Shown here: positions 23,804 through 30,680 of the stretch, piece by piece | Layout: each line of letters begins with the position of its first letter | Position numbering within the stretch: the first letter of the stretch is position 1 | Notes under the pieces: model-generated | Told to the model about the DNA's origin: nothing | Seen by the model: only the letters and a program-made list of their open reading frames with translations | Database searches by the model: none | Made by a program: the position numbers and the translations under genes | DNA from: DATLGB01 sp037724045 | Lineage (GTDB): Bacteria; Actinomycetota; Thermoleophilia; Solirubrobacterales; Solirubrobacteraceae | NCBI GenBank assembly: GCA_037724045.1 | Contig: JBBJOW010000007.1 | Span: 1-64,000 of the forward strand | DNA: 64,000 bases | Direction of reading: 5' to 3'

Positions 23804-24100
23804 GTGCCGGGGGCGTTGACGTCGGCGGTGATCAGGAACCGGGTGTCGGTGTTCGTCGGCGCGCCAGACGGGTTCCTCGACGCGCTCGCTGCGGCCACCG
23901 GTAAGAGTCGTCCGGAGCTGAAGTTTCGCCGGCAGTTCGCGGAGCGCTTCCCGACCACCGAGGCATTGGCTACGGCCGTAGCCAATGTGGCGAACCGCCC
24001 GGACGTCGACGGACGTCCGGGCGGCTCGAGTCCCCCGCGACCGCGACTGCACGAATGCAATCGCGGCGCCTTCCCGGCGGTAAGGAGGGTCCGCCGGTGA
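23804..24100 (+). CDS. Oppositely oriented prophage gene, unknown
   Basis: The only plus-strand gene in the structural half of the prophage. GTG 23804 is preceded by GGGGGA with 7-base spacing. Third codon positions are mostly G or C and the protein looks real (VSVFVGAPDGFLDALAAATG, KSRPELKFRRQFAERFPTTE) through residue about 65; the rest is Pro/Arg-rich and coincides with a hairpin array. The stop TGA overlaps a second GTG at 24097, behind a strong AAGGAGG, whose frame (VKIVVGGPHR) soon runs into the capsid gene on the other strand. No family recognised. Confidence 0.45.
   Translation: MPGALTSAVIRNRVSVFVGAPDGFLDALAAATGKSRPELKFRRQFAERFPTTEALATAVANVANRPDVDGRPGGSSPPRPRLHECNRGAFPAVRRVRR
23964..24097. 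other. Array of four strong hairpins downstream of the capsid gene
   Basis: H1: perfect 24-base palindrome 23964-23987 (arm CATTGGCTACGG). H2: 11-bp stem 23997-24007/24012-24022 (GCCCGGACGTC) with a 4-base loop. H3: 11-bp stem 24041-24051/24056-24066 with one mismatch and a CGAA loop, TTCG on the minus strand. H4: CCGGCGG 24074-24080 with CCGCCGG 24091-24097, loop TAAGGAGGGT. They lie just 3' of the capsid stop (24128) and could terminate or protect its transcript. H4 would expose a Shine-Dalgarno in its loop on the plus strand. Confidence 0.7.
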
Positions 24101-24127
24101 AGATTGTGGTCGGTGGTCCGCATCGCG

Positions 24128-25477
24128 CTACGCCAGTGCGACCTTCGAGAACGCGGCCGGGTAGTAGACGGCCAGCGCGGCGCGTAATTCGGCCAAGATA
24201 GTCACCTTGTTAAAGGTGAAGTCCTGGCCGTCCGCATCGCTGACGAGCACGTTCACGCCCTCCCGGATGAGCAGCTGCGCACCGATCTGAAAGGCGCCGA
24301 CGAGGGCAGTGCCTTCTGGGATGGCGGCGGTCGTGATGACGGGGACGCCCCACATCCGTTCGCCGGTGACGTCGAAGGGACCGTTGGAGAAGTAGTCCCC
24401 GGAGCCGGCGGACTTGAGCAGCAGTGACTTCTTCCAGTCGAGCGGGTTGAGGATGATGGCGTTGGGGTCGGCGCCGGCAACCTTGACCTGGGTGATGCCG
24501 CTGAGGATTTGCTCGGTCGGCAGGTTCCCGGCGGTGAACGCGACTACGCCGACGCCGGGCGTGGTCAGGATGCCCTGGATGTTCGGGGTCGTGCCGTTGC
24601 CGGCGAGGATCTCGGCCTGGAGCCGGCGGGCGACGCCGTAGCGCAGGCGGTTCTCGAGGACGCTCGCGAACGCAGGGACGTCGGCGAGCACCTGCTTGCG
24701 GACTTTGAACCAGTGCGCGATCGTCGCTGCTTCGGCGTTGGCATCGGTGTAGACGCCGACGCCTTCGGGCTTGAGTGTGCCCTCCGTCGTTTCGGCGGCG
24801 GTGTCAAACGAGCCGTTCTCAACGGTGTACGGGACCGAGCTGCCTTCCATGGTGCCGGTCGCGATGACGTCGAGGACGGTGAGCTGTTGGCGTAGCTGGG
24901 GTGCGACTCCGCCGTAGTCGTCGCGGCGCATATTCGGGGTGCCGGTGATGTCGGCCTTGAAGGCGTCGCGGGCGGCGTCGGCGCTGGCGATCTCACCGAG
25001 CGCGATTCGGCCGACGCGGGCGCTGCTGTTGCCAGCCTTGCGGATCTGGTCGCGCAGCGCCGGGTCCTCGAGCACCTTGCCGGCGGCCCACTTGCCGTCG
25101 CTGTCGGCGGGGTCTGTGCTCGAGAGCTTCTTGAGCAGCTCGACCTGCAGCTCCTGAGCGATGCTCAGGCGAGCCTCAGCGTCCTTGACGTCCTTGACGG
25201 CAGCCGCTGCGGTCTTGAACTCGGGGCTGCCGGTCCGCTCGCCCCCGTCGACGTAGGCCTTCCGAGTCTGGTCGGCGGTGGTCTGCTTGGACTTGATCTC
25301 ATCCCGGAGGTTGCGGACGTCCTGCTCGGTGTCCTTGAACTGCTTGCTGAGGTGTTTGTCGTCGTGGAGGCAGGTCGGACCGTTGGAGCGCTCGATGCGT
25401 CCGGTGATCGCCGGCCAGGTCGGCGCGAGGAGCTCGGCGAGCTCGAGCGCGGCGGTGAGGTTGCGGTTGGTGGTCAT
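24128..25477 (-). CDS. Phage major capsid protein, HK97 fold
   Basis: 449 residues from ATG 25477. Residues 1-160 form an Ala/Lys/Asp-rich coiled coil like the scaffolding (delta) domain of HK97-type capsid proteins. The rest matches the HK97 fold: RQQLTVLDVIATGTMEGSSV, a beta-hairpin E-loop region, NIQGILTTPGVGVVAF, DPNAIILNPLDWKKSLLLKS, ERMWGVPVITTAAIPEGTAL and REGVNVLVSDADGQDFTFNK. No separate protease gene is nearby. The next gene upstream ends 2 bases before its start codon region. Confidence 0.93.
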   Translation of the reverse strand: MTTNRNLTAALELAELLAPTWPAITGRIERSNGPTCLHDDKHLSKQFKDTEQDVRNLRDEIKSKQTTADQTRKAYVDGGERTGSPEFKTAAAAVKDVKDAEARLSIAQELQVELLKKLSSTDPADSDGKWAAGKVLEDPALRDQIRKAGNSSARVGRIALGEIASADAARDAFKADITGTPNMRRDDYGGVAPQLRQQLTVLDVIATGTMEGSSVPYTVENGSFDTAAETTEGTLKPEGVGVYTDANAEAATIAHWFKVRKQVLADVPAFASVLENRLRYGVARRLQAEILAGNGTTPNIQGILTTPGVGVVAFTAGNLPTEQILSGITQVKVAGADPNAIILNPLDWKKSLLLKSAGSGDYFSNGPFDVTGERMWGVPVITTAAIPEGTALVGAFQIGAQLLIREGVNVLVSDADGQDFTFNKVTILAELRAALAVYYPAAFSKVALA

Positions 25478-25479
25478 GC

Positions 25480-25848
25480 TCAGGCCTCCTGGCCGTTGGT
25501 GGTGTGGGTGGCTGCCTCGAGCAGGTCGTCGAGGCGATGACCGCGCGCCAACAGGGCGGCGGTGATGTACTCAGTGAGGTGGGCGTCGGCTTCGTGGCCG
25601 AGCATCTGCGCGCGGCCGATCTCGTCGCGGCGCCCGATCGCGTCGTCGAGGTCGATCTCGCCGTGGTGCAGACTGAGCGCAAGGTCGGCGGCGGCCTGCA
25701 GGATCGTGGCGGTGTGCCTGGTGAGACCTTGCTGGATCGATGAGATCCGTTCGAACTCGACATCGTCGAGCTTCGCCGGGTCTTCCGGCAGAGTGCCGAG
25801 CGCGTCGACGACGAACTCCAGCGGGTCGGCGAGGGTGGTCTGGTTCAT
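25480..25848 (-). CDS. Prophage protein of unknown function, 122 residues
   Basis: ATG 25848 (MNQTTLADPLEFVVDALGTL). Acidic and helical throughout (FERISSIQQGLTRHTATILQ, LSLHHGEIDLDDAIGRRDEI), with no membrane segment. Its start overlaps the previous stop and it ends 2 bases before the capsid gene, so it is co-translated with capsid. It might be a head-associated or scaffold-like protein; this is a guess from position. Confidence 0.6.
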   Translation of the reverse strand: MNQTTLADPLEFVVDALGTLPEDPAKLDDVEFERISSIQQGLTRHTATILQAAADLALSLHHGEIDLDDAIGRRDEIGRAQMLGHEADAHLTEYITAALLARGHRLDDLLEAATHTTNGQEA

Positions 25849-26105
25849 GCGGCCTCCTGGGCTTGGTCGTGGTTCAGGTGTTCACGGATGGCGGCTCGGA
25901 CGGCGCCGGCCGCGGCGTTCTGCGTCTCGCGGTCGGCGATGGCGCGGAGGCCGCGGATGACGACGAGCCCACGGTCTTCATGGGCGACAAGGGTCACGAG
26001 GCGCCCGTTGGCGAGACGGACGTCGAGGTCTGCGATCAGCTTGCCGCGGTGCTCGGCGAAGCGTGACCACGCCACAAGGGCCGGCGGTGCGAGGGTCGTC
26101 GTCAC
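25845..26105 (-). CDS. Prophage protein of unknown function, 86 residues
   Basis: GTG 26105 overlaps the stop of the gene before it (GTGA) and its own stop overlaps the 25848 start. The start VTTTLAPPALVAWSRFAEHR is followed by a beta-rich domain (LIADLDVRLANGRLVTLVAH, GLVVIRGLRAIADRETQNA). No recognised family. Confidence 0.6.
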   Translation of the reverse strand: MTTTLAPPALVAWSRFAEHRGKLIADLDVRLANGRLVTLVAHEDRGLVVIRGLRAIADRETQNAAAGAVRAAIREHLNHDQAQEAA

Positions 26106-27142
26106 GCGCTGGCCTCGTCGGAAGTAACGAGGTAACGGCCGGTAACGACCTCTACGCACGAGGCAGTGGCCTCTTCTCGCGCACGTAATAACCCTGTACC
26201 TGCCGTTACCTCGTTACCTGGCCAGTCTGCCGGCACGAGGAAAAACGACCAGTTGAGAGTCCCGCCGAAACCGGGCTGTGTGGCCTTGACCCGGCCGCTG
26301 GCGTTGGGCTTGGTCCAGCCAACGCGAAGCAGGCGCTGAGCGATCTTGCCTTCGCTGAGTCCCGGCTCGCGGCCGCGGACGAACCCATACATGTGACCGC
26401 TGCGCACGAAGCGCACCCCGGCACTGTCGACGAGAACCATCGTCATGGCGGCGCCGGCCTCCTCGCGAGCATTGTCGAGCGACCGGAGATCGCTGAACGC
26501 CTCCCAGCGGTCCGCCTGGTCGCTCATGTCGACCGGCCGCGTCTGGGCAGCCTGGAGGTAGCTCTGGCCCCAGTCGAGGGCGAGGTCGTCGTCGGAGACG
26601 GTCTGCTGCCGCCGTGCGACCTGTCGCAGCAGTGCGACGGCTTGGAGGGCGTCGGCAGCCGTGATCTTCGGCACGACGCCGGCGCACGCTGCAAGCTCGG
26701 CTCGCAGGACCGTGAGATGCGCCATCTCCCTGAGGGATTCGAACTCCAGCCACTCGCCGTTCGAGAGCTCGAGCTGGGCGCTCGCTCTGGCGCCTTGACC
26801 GGTTGTGACCGCGGACTTGACGGTCATGCCCATGACGGTCAGGCCGAGCAGGTCGGCAAGCTTGGCTCCCGCCTCGTCGGCACCGAGTTCAACCACTTGC
26901 GCCGCGACTTGGCCGGCGGGCCGCGCTTTGGCTTCAGCCCGGTCGAGATCGTCCGCGATGCGCGCGGCGTCGCACTGCGAACACGAAATGGTGATGCCGT
27001 CCAAGGCCGCGACGGCCGTCAGCTCGCCCGGGCAGCTCGGACAAGTCGTGCTGAGGCTGCCGTTCTCGCCGACGTAGACGCGGCCGGAGCGGCGCAGCTG
27101 GTCGCGGAAGTCGTCGAGCGTGAGGCCGAACGAGCGGCTCAT
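26102..27142 (-). CDS. Prophage zinc-ribbon protein with winged-helix-like C-terminus, possible replication protein
   Basis: 346 residues from ATG 27142, overlapping the TOPRIM gene stop (ATGA). An N-terminal two-knuckle zinc ribbon (TTCPSCPGELTAVAAL, ISCSQCDAARI) is followed by helical sequence and a C-terminal region (REPGLSEGKIAQRLLRVGWT, GRVKATQPGFGGTLNWSFFL) that looks like the winged helix at the end of phage primase-helicase proteins. No primase or helicase motifs lie between, so this may be a shortened replication protein or a DNA-binding factor. Function uncertain. Confidence 0.55.
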   Translation of the reverse strand: MSRSFGLTLDDFRDQLRRSGRVYVGENGSLSTTCPSCPGELTAVAALDGITISCSQCDAARIADDLDRAEAKARPAGQVAAQVVELGADEAGAKLADLLGLTVMGMTVKSAVTTGQGARASAQLELSNGEWLEFESLREMAHLTVLRAELAACAGVVPKITAADALQAVALLRQVARRQQTVSDDDLALDWGQSYLQAAQTRPVDMSDQADRWEAFSDLRSLDNAREEAGAAMTMVLVDSAGVRFVRSGHMYGFVRGREPGLSEGKIAQRLLRVGWTKPNASGRVKATQPGFGGTLNWSFFLVPADWPGNEVTAGTGLLRAREEATASCVEVVTGRYLVTSDEASA

Positions 27143-28068
27143 CCGACGGGCCCTCCAGACGGGAGGCCGAGCAGTTCGGCGCGATCGAGGTGCTCGCGCC
27201 GGATCTCTTCTCGGTAGCGATGGACGTCCAGGGTGTCCTCGATCGCATCCCGGACCAGAGCGGCCAGCATGTCGGGCGGCAGCGCCTCCAACTGGCACGT
27301 CCCGCCATCCCAGCCACGAGAGCGACCGTCGCTCGCCTTCACGGGCGACGTCGGCAGCGAGAACACGTCCACTTGCTCTCTCGTCAGGGCCACTCGTATG
27401 GCATCCAGCCGGGTCGTCTGGACCGTTCGATCCTCGCGAACGAACGCCGAAGCATCCTCGGCGATGGCAGCGAAGATCGACTCTCCCGACGGGTCGTAGT
27501 CGCCGACGTGCAACATGACCGTCGGGACGCTCGACCGCAGCGCCCGGTTGGCGAGCGTCCTCACCGCCGACAACGATGCGAAGCCACTGGCCGAGTACAC
27601 GGGGACGCTGAAGTCCTCCGCGACCCGGGCGAGTTGCCCGACCATGCCGGCCGCCTCGCTCCAGAGCTCCAGCCGCTGGGGCTGACCGGCCTGCCGGTCG
27701 CGCCGGTACTCGCGAGCGCGACGAGCAGTGTCGTCGCGGAAGTCCGCGACGCTGCCGTAGTAGTCGGCGTGCATCGTCATCACGCCGTCGTCGCGGATCG
27801 CGTCAAACGGAAGCACCTTCGCGCGCCGCGCCCGGTTCAGATGCTCTCCGAGGCGTGCGTAGGCCTGCTCGGTCTTGTCCAGCTTCCCGGCGCCGACCAG
27901 CGAGTAGTAGATCTGCCTCACCGTCAACGGGAGATGGTCTTCATAGCGCCGGAGAACGTCCTCTACATCGAGTAGAAGCTCGCGGGTCGGCGCGTGCGGA
28001 CTCCAATCGGCATAGCCACGCGGACGCCGCCGCCCAGCACTTTCACGGCCCGCCGTGACAAGGGTCAT
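27139..28068 (-). CDS. Spo11/TopoVIA-like TOPRIM protein (Mini-A type)
   Basis: 309 residues from ATG 28068. An N-terminal winged-helix segment LPLTVRQIYYSLVGAGKLDK contains a RxIYY motif where topoisomerase VI A/Spo11 proteins have the DNA-cleaving tyrosine. A TOPRIM domain follows with TVMLHVGDYDPSGESIFAAI, giving the metal-binding D-x-D. No B subunit (GHKL ATPase) is encoded in the element. Stand-alone A-type proteins of this kind occur in mobile elements and phages; their reaction is not established. It lies between the HTH gene and the zinc-ribbon gene with 4-base overlaps on both sides. Confidence 0.8.
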   Translation of the reverse strand: MTLVTAGRESAGRRRPRGYADWSPHAPTRELLLDVEDVLRRYEDHLPLTVRQIYYSLVGAGKLDKTEQAYARLGEHLNRARRAKVLPFDAIRDDGVMTMHADYYGSVADFRDDTARRAREYRRDRQAGQPQRLELWSEAAGMVGQLARVAEDFSVPVYSASGFASLSAVRTLANRALRSSVPTVMLHVGDYDPSGESIFAAIAEDASAFVREDRTVQTTRLDAIRVALTREQVDVFSLPTSPVKASDGRSRGWDGGTCQLEALPPDMLAALVRDAIEDTLDVHRYREEIRREHLDRAELLGLPSGGPVG

Positions 28069-28328
28069 GCGGCGACTCGAAGGTAGCCGTCGAGATCTTC
28101 GCGCCGGTACAGGTTTCTCGCGCCGTCCTTGTAGACGGCCAAATGCCCTTGGCTCGTGAGGTCAAAGACGCGCTGGCGGCTGGCCCGGAGGTACTCGGCG
28201 GCCTCATCCGTCGTCAGCCACGGGGTGCTGATTCGGGTCGCGACGGCCGAGGACGTCAGGCCGCGACGCTCGAGCTCATCGGCGACGGCCGCTGCGATCG
28301 CGGCGGCGATGTCCACTGGCGGGCTCAT
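28065..28328 (-). CDS. Excisionase-like / helix-turn-helix DNA-binding protein
   Basis: 87 residues from ATG 28328. The C-terminal half is a MerR-like winged helix of the excisionase family: TPWLTTDEAAEYLRASRQRV, FDLTSQGHLAVYKDGARN, then LYRREDLDGYLRVA. Such proteins bend att DNA for excision or act as early regulators. It overlaps the TOPRIM gene (ATGA). Whether it is the excisionase (far from int here) or a replication/transcription regulator cannot be told. Confidence 0.82.
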   Translation of the reverse strand: MSPPVDIAAAIAAAVADELERRGLTSSAVATRISTPWLTTDEAAEYLRASRQRVFDLTSQGHLAVYKDGARNLYRREDLDGYLRVAA

Positions 28329-28392
28329 GCCGGCGCCTCGACATCATCGGGATGAAGGCGCCCTTGCGGCGCCTCGGACGTCGGCCCGCCCC

Positions 28393-28626
28393 TCACGCAC
28401 CCCCTGCAGCACGGCGCTTGTCGGCGAACAGGTCGTGGAGTTCATCGGTGAGTCGCGAGACGGTGACCTCAACCGGGACGCCGACCTCGGACCACGCTTC
28501 GTGTCGGAGCCTCGCCGCTCGCTCAATGCCGCGGCGAGCCTCGCGGCGCTCACGACTCGGCGTCTGCTTCTGCTTTCGCTTGGGCTTGACCGATCGGAAG
28601 CCCGGCTGCGCGTTGTGCTGCTCCAT
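28393..28626 (-). CDS. Small basic prophage protein
   Basis: 77 residues from ATG 28626, directly after the TAA of the 28627 gene. The N-terminus is strongly basic (MEQHNAQPGFRSVKPKRKQK, then RERREARRGIERAARLRHE), suggesting nucleic-acid binding, and the C-terminus is helical (VTVSRLTDELHDLFADKRR). No family recognised. The 64 bases between its stop and the next start hold no other gene. Confidence 0.5.
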   Translation of the reverse strand: MEQHNAQPGFRSVKPKRKQKQTPSRERREARRGIERAARLRHEAWSEVGVPVEVTVSRLTDELHDLFADKRRAAGGA

Positions 28627-29205
28627 TTACGTCCAGTCGAATCCGTTCTCCTCAGCGATGGCGCTGAGCCGGCTCGAGTCCAAGGCGTCGTCGCCTACCA
28701 AGAGGCTGAGTGTGCCGAGGTATACGCGGGCTAGGCCCGCCTCGCCTGTCAGGAAGACCGTCGCTCCGATAGCTGAATGGTGTTCGACGAGAAGCTGAAG
28801 ATCTAGAGCCACGGCGTCCTCGTCATGACCGGGGACGAACCCCCCGAGGAAGGCCTGGGCCGTCATTGTCTCCCAGCGCGCCGGGATGCGAGACACCGCA
28901 CCGCTCGGCAGAACCTCCACTGCCTCATCTAGTTCGGTGTGGCCGGTGCCGCGCAGCACGATCCGCGCGGGCTCGAGGTCTCCGATGTGCCCTGCCTCGA
29001 GCACCTGGCGGAGCAGTTCGCTCCAGGCGCCAACGTCCGCTGCAATCTCAGGCTCCAGCCTCTGGCGTTCGTTGTGAATGGCCACTCGAACGGCCTCGCT
29101 GCCGGACACCTTGCTGCGCGTCCGGCGCTGCATGTGGCGGCGAGTCTCGTCGGTCTCGCTAAGGGTGTCCTCGCCAAAGCGATAGTTGGTGATCGGTGTG
29201 GCCAC
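28627..29205 (-). CDS. Prophage protein of unknown function, 192 residues
   Basis: GTG 29205 (VATPITNYRFGEDTLSETDE) with AGGA nine bases upstream. A charged N-terminal third (RRHMQRRTRSKVSG) is followed by a soluble alpha/beta domain (AVDLGAWSELL-like segment VGAWSELLRQVLEAGHIGDL, then ARIVLRGTGHTELDEAVEVL) and a second beta-rich part (AVALDLQLLVEHHSAIGATV). It is the first gene of the main minus-strand run and may be an early gene. No function can be assigned. Confidence 0.55.
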   Translation of the reverse strand: MATPITNYRFGEDTLSETDETRRHMQRRTRSKVSGSEAVRVAIHNERQRLEPEIAADVGAWSELLRQVLEAGHIGDLEPARIVLRGTGHTELDEAVEVLPSGAVSRIPARWETMTAQAFLGGFVPGHDEDAVALDLQLLVEHHSAIGATVFLTGEAGLARVYLGTLSLLVGDDALDSSRLSAIAEENGFDWT

Positions 29206-29374
29206 GCCCGAGATCCTACCACAGCCCGTAAAGACAGGCAGCCACACTGCGCGATCTGAGGCACCTGGACCGTTGACAGGCCGACACGCACGCGCGTCGG
29301 CGCGCACAAAATTGTCCAGCAAAACGGGTCAAATTTGCGTAGCGCTAGCGGCTATCTCGCTAGGGTCGGAAGCG

Positions 29375-29623
29375 GTGAAACGGAATCCCGTCCGCTACAA
29401 GCAGAACGGCGACAAGCGACCCTCTGTCAAGGACCAGGCCCTCGACGCCCTTATCGAAGAGGCCTGGAATCAGGAGTGGGGATGCCGCGTCGGCGGTAAT
29501 AAGCACGTCATGTGCTACCCGCCCGACGGAAGCCGAATGATCCCGATTCCGTCGACACCGAGCGACTGGCGCACGGTCAAGAACAAGGCCGCCCAGATGA
29601 AACGCGGCGGCCTGGAGATCTAG
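29375..29623 (+). CDS. Small HicA-like protein on the plus strand
   Basis: 82 residues from GTG 29375. After VKRNPVRYKQNGDKRPSVKD comes LIEEAWNQEWGCRVGGNKHV, then MCYPPDGSRMIPIPSTPSDW and RTVKNKAAQMKRGGLEI. The order G-x-x-x-x-G-[SGN]-x-H-x...DG...[VI]P...LK..RAGL is that of the HicA/dsRBD-like fold, with the usual His present (NKHVM). No HicB antitoxin follows; the next gene is convergent. It could be a mRNA-interferase-like factor or a phage anti-host protein. Confidence 0.6.
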   Translation: MKRNPVRYKQNGDKRPSVKDQALDALIEEAWNQEWGCRVGGNKHVMCYPPDGSRMIPIPSTPSDWRTVKNKAAQMKRGGLEI

Positions 29624-29946
29624 GCCGCGGTGACCGGCTGCGCCACGATCTGCTGATCGTGAAGAGTCTGCACCGGGAGGTGCTTCTCGACCTCCGCCAT
29701 GACCTCCGAAACGCGCCTGTTGACGATCGACGCGCTGACGGCCGGAATGAGAAGGTCGATCTCCACCGACGCCGGATCGAACGCGCACGACGCCGACGCG
29801 CCGAAATGCTCGCCGTAGCCGTGCTCGCACATGACCTCCTCAAGCGCGATCGTGAACTCCTCGAGCTCGTCGTTGCTTACGCCGCTCGGCGGCGTGAGCG
29901 CGATCGTCACCTGGTAGGTGCTGACGGTGGAGAGGGTCGCCGGCAT
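29620..29946 (-). CDS. Prophage protein of unknown function, 108 residues
   Basis: ATG 29946 (MPATLSTVSTYQVTIALTPP). A beta-alpha-beta pattern (VTIALTPP, ELEEFTIALEEVMCEHGYGE, VEIDLLIPAVSASIVNRRV) suggests a small ferredoxin-like fold. It overlaps the end of the convergent HicA-like gene by 4 bases and is the last gene before the right att arm. It is not HicB-like in motif. Function unknown. Confidence 0.55.
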   Translation of the reverse strand: MPATLSTVSTYQVTIALTPPSGVSNDELEEFTIALEEVMCEHGYGEHFGASASCAFDPASVEIDLLIPAVSASIVNRRVSEVMAEVEKHLPVQTLHDQQIVAQPVTAA

Positions 29947-30062
29947 AGAGGGGATGTTAGGTCATGGATCGGCCCTGACGCGCCGACCCTGTAGTGCGTC
30001 AACGTACCCGGCAACACTCGATATATCAACTGGCCGCCGAAACGCGGCGCCAGCGTGGACAT

Positions 30063-30084
30063 GTTGCCAGTTTCGTTGCCACCC
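30063..30084 (+). promoter_or_regulatory. Putative integrase arm-type sites, right arm
   Basis: GTTGCCA at 30063-30069 and 30075-30081, the same 12-base spacing and orientation as at 15673-15694, with flanks ATGTTGCCAGTTT and GTTGCCACCC nearly identical. They lie 70 bases inside the right att core. Outside coding sequence here, which argues that conservation reflects DNA binding rather than protein coding. Confidence 0.55.
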
Positions 30085-30151
30085 GCACCACATTCCCCCC
30101 ATTGGGGGAACGCCTAGAACGGCGAGAACCGCGCCGTAGCGCGGTCCTCTG

Positions 30152-30197
30152 CAGGGAGGGCGACGGGACTCGAACCCGCGACCGCCGGGATCACAAC
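30152..30197. repeat. attR: Right attachment site within tRNA-His
   Basis: 46 bases identical to 15519-15564. They cover the tRNA-His gene from the anticodon loop to 3 bases beyond its 3' end, so integration keeps an intact tRNA at this end. The divergence points on both sides define the crossover segment. Confidence 0.93.
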
Positions 30198-30228
30198 CCG
30201 GAGCTCTACCGACTGAGCTACGCCCTCC
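30155..30228 (-). tRNA. tRNA-His (GTG anticodon)
   Basis: On the minus strand the gene folds as a standard cloverleaf: acceptor GAGGGCG with CGCCCTC, D-arm GCTCAGTCGGTAGAGC, anticodon stem CCGGG/CCCGG around TTGTGAT (anticodon GTG), and T-arm CGGGTTCGAGTCCCG. It has the histidine identity pair: an extra 5' G (G-1, 30228) opposite C73 (30155). CCA is not encoded. It serves as the integration target of the adjacent prophage. Confidence 0.95.
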
Positions 30229-30246
30229 GCGGACGGCGAAGGGTAC

Positions 30247-30617
30247 TTACACGCCGACGTTGAGCGTGAGGGTGATGCCGCTGGAGACGTCGAACACCTG
30301 AACGCCGCAGGTAGTTCTCCTCGATGACGCCCTAGTGGTAGAGCGAGTAGCGGCCGGCCGCGTCGCAGTGCCAGGCGTAGACCGCTGCGCCGGCGAGCGG
30401 GCTGCCGCCGCCCGAGACGTCGAGCAGGGTCATCTCGATCCTGGGCGGTACTCCCTCGGCGACACCGGAGAAGTCGCCGAAGCTCGACGCGATGTCCTCC
30501 CGCACGACGCCGCTCTCGGTGAGCACGTCGGGACCGTTGGAGCCGTCGCCGGGAAACGGGCCGGCGGTTGACGAGGCGGGGAAGGTCGTGGTCGAGGCCG
30601 CGGTCGTGATCGTGCAT
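30247..30617 (-). pseudogene. Intradiol ring-cleavage dioxygenase remnant
   Basis: One frame reads STAGPFPGDGSNGPDVLTES, GVVREDIASSFGDFSGVAEG and GAAVYAWHCDAAGRYSLYH, matching the secreted intradiol dioxygenase family (the Tyr of RYSLY is an iron ligand). It is then broken by TAG (near 30332), continues GVIEENYLR, shifts frame and ends VFDVSSGITLTLNVGV. The C-terminal iron-binding part is gone. The N-terminus (MHDHDRGLDHDLPRLVNRR) is in a third frame. It lies 19 bases beyond the tRNA-His gene, on the host side. Confidence 0.75.
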
Positions 30618-30680
30618 GTCCTCAGAGTGGACGCCTTTGCTGGGCGAACCCTGGGGGCATCCTGGGACGCGGCTGTCGGC

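Larger units (their letters stand above)
15519..30197. mobile_element. Prophage / phage-satellite-like element integrated in tRNA-His
   Basis: Bounded by 46-bp direct repeats of the tRNA-His 3' half, with a tyrosine integrase next to the left repeat. Nearly all genes run on the minus strand in the order HTH/excisionase, TOPRIM protein, zinc-ribbon protein, two small proteins, major capsid, HNH, TerS, TerL, small protein, tape measure, small genes, integrase. At 14.7 kb it is much shorter than a tailed phage genome. No portal, maturation protease, connectors, tail tube, tail fibres or lysis genes are seen, and the tape measure gene is frameshifted. It is therefore a defective prophage or a satellite that packages with helper functions. 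Confidence 0.9.

Noticed and set aside
23671..24123. A 150-codon minus-strand frame continuing the phage operon between capsid and HNH genes
   Set aside because: Arg/Ser/Pro-rich with poor codon pattern; the plus-strand frame at 23804 has better third-position bias and a ribosome site.
29620..29946. HicB antitoxin for the HicA-like protein
   Set aside because: The gene is convergent rather than in tandem, and the sequence has no HicB N-terminal motif or HTH/RHH domain.
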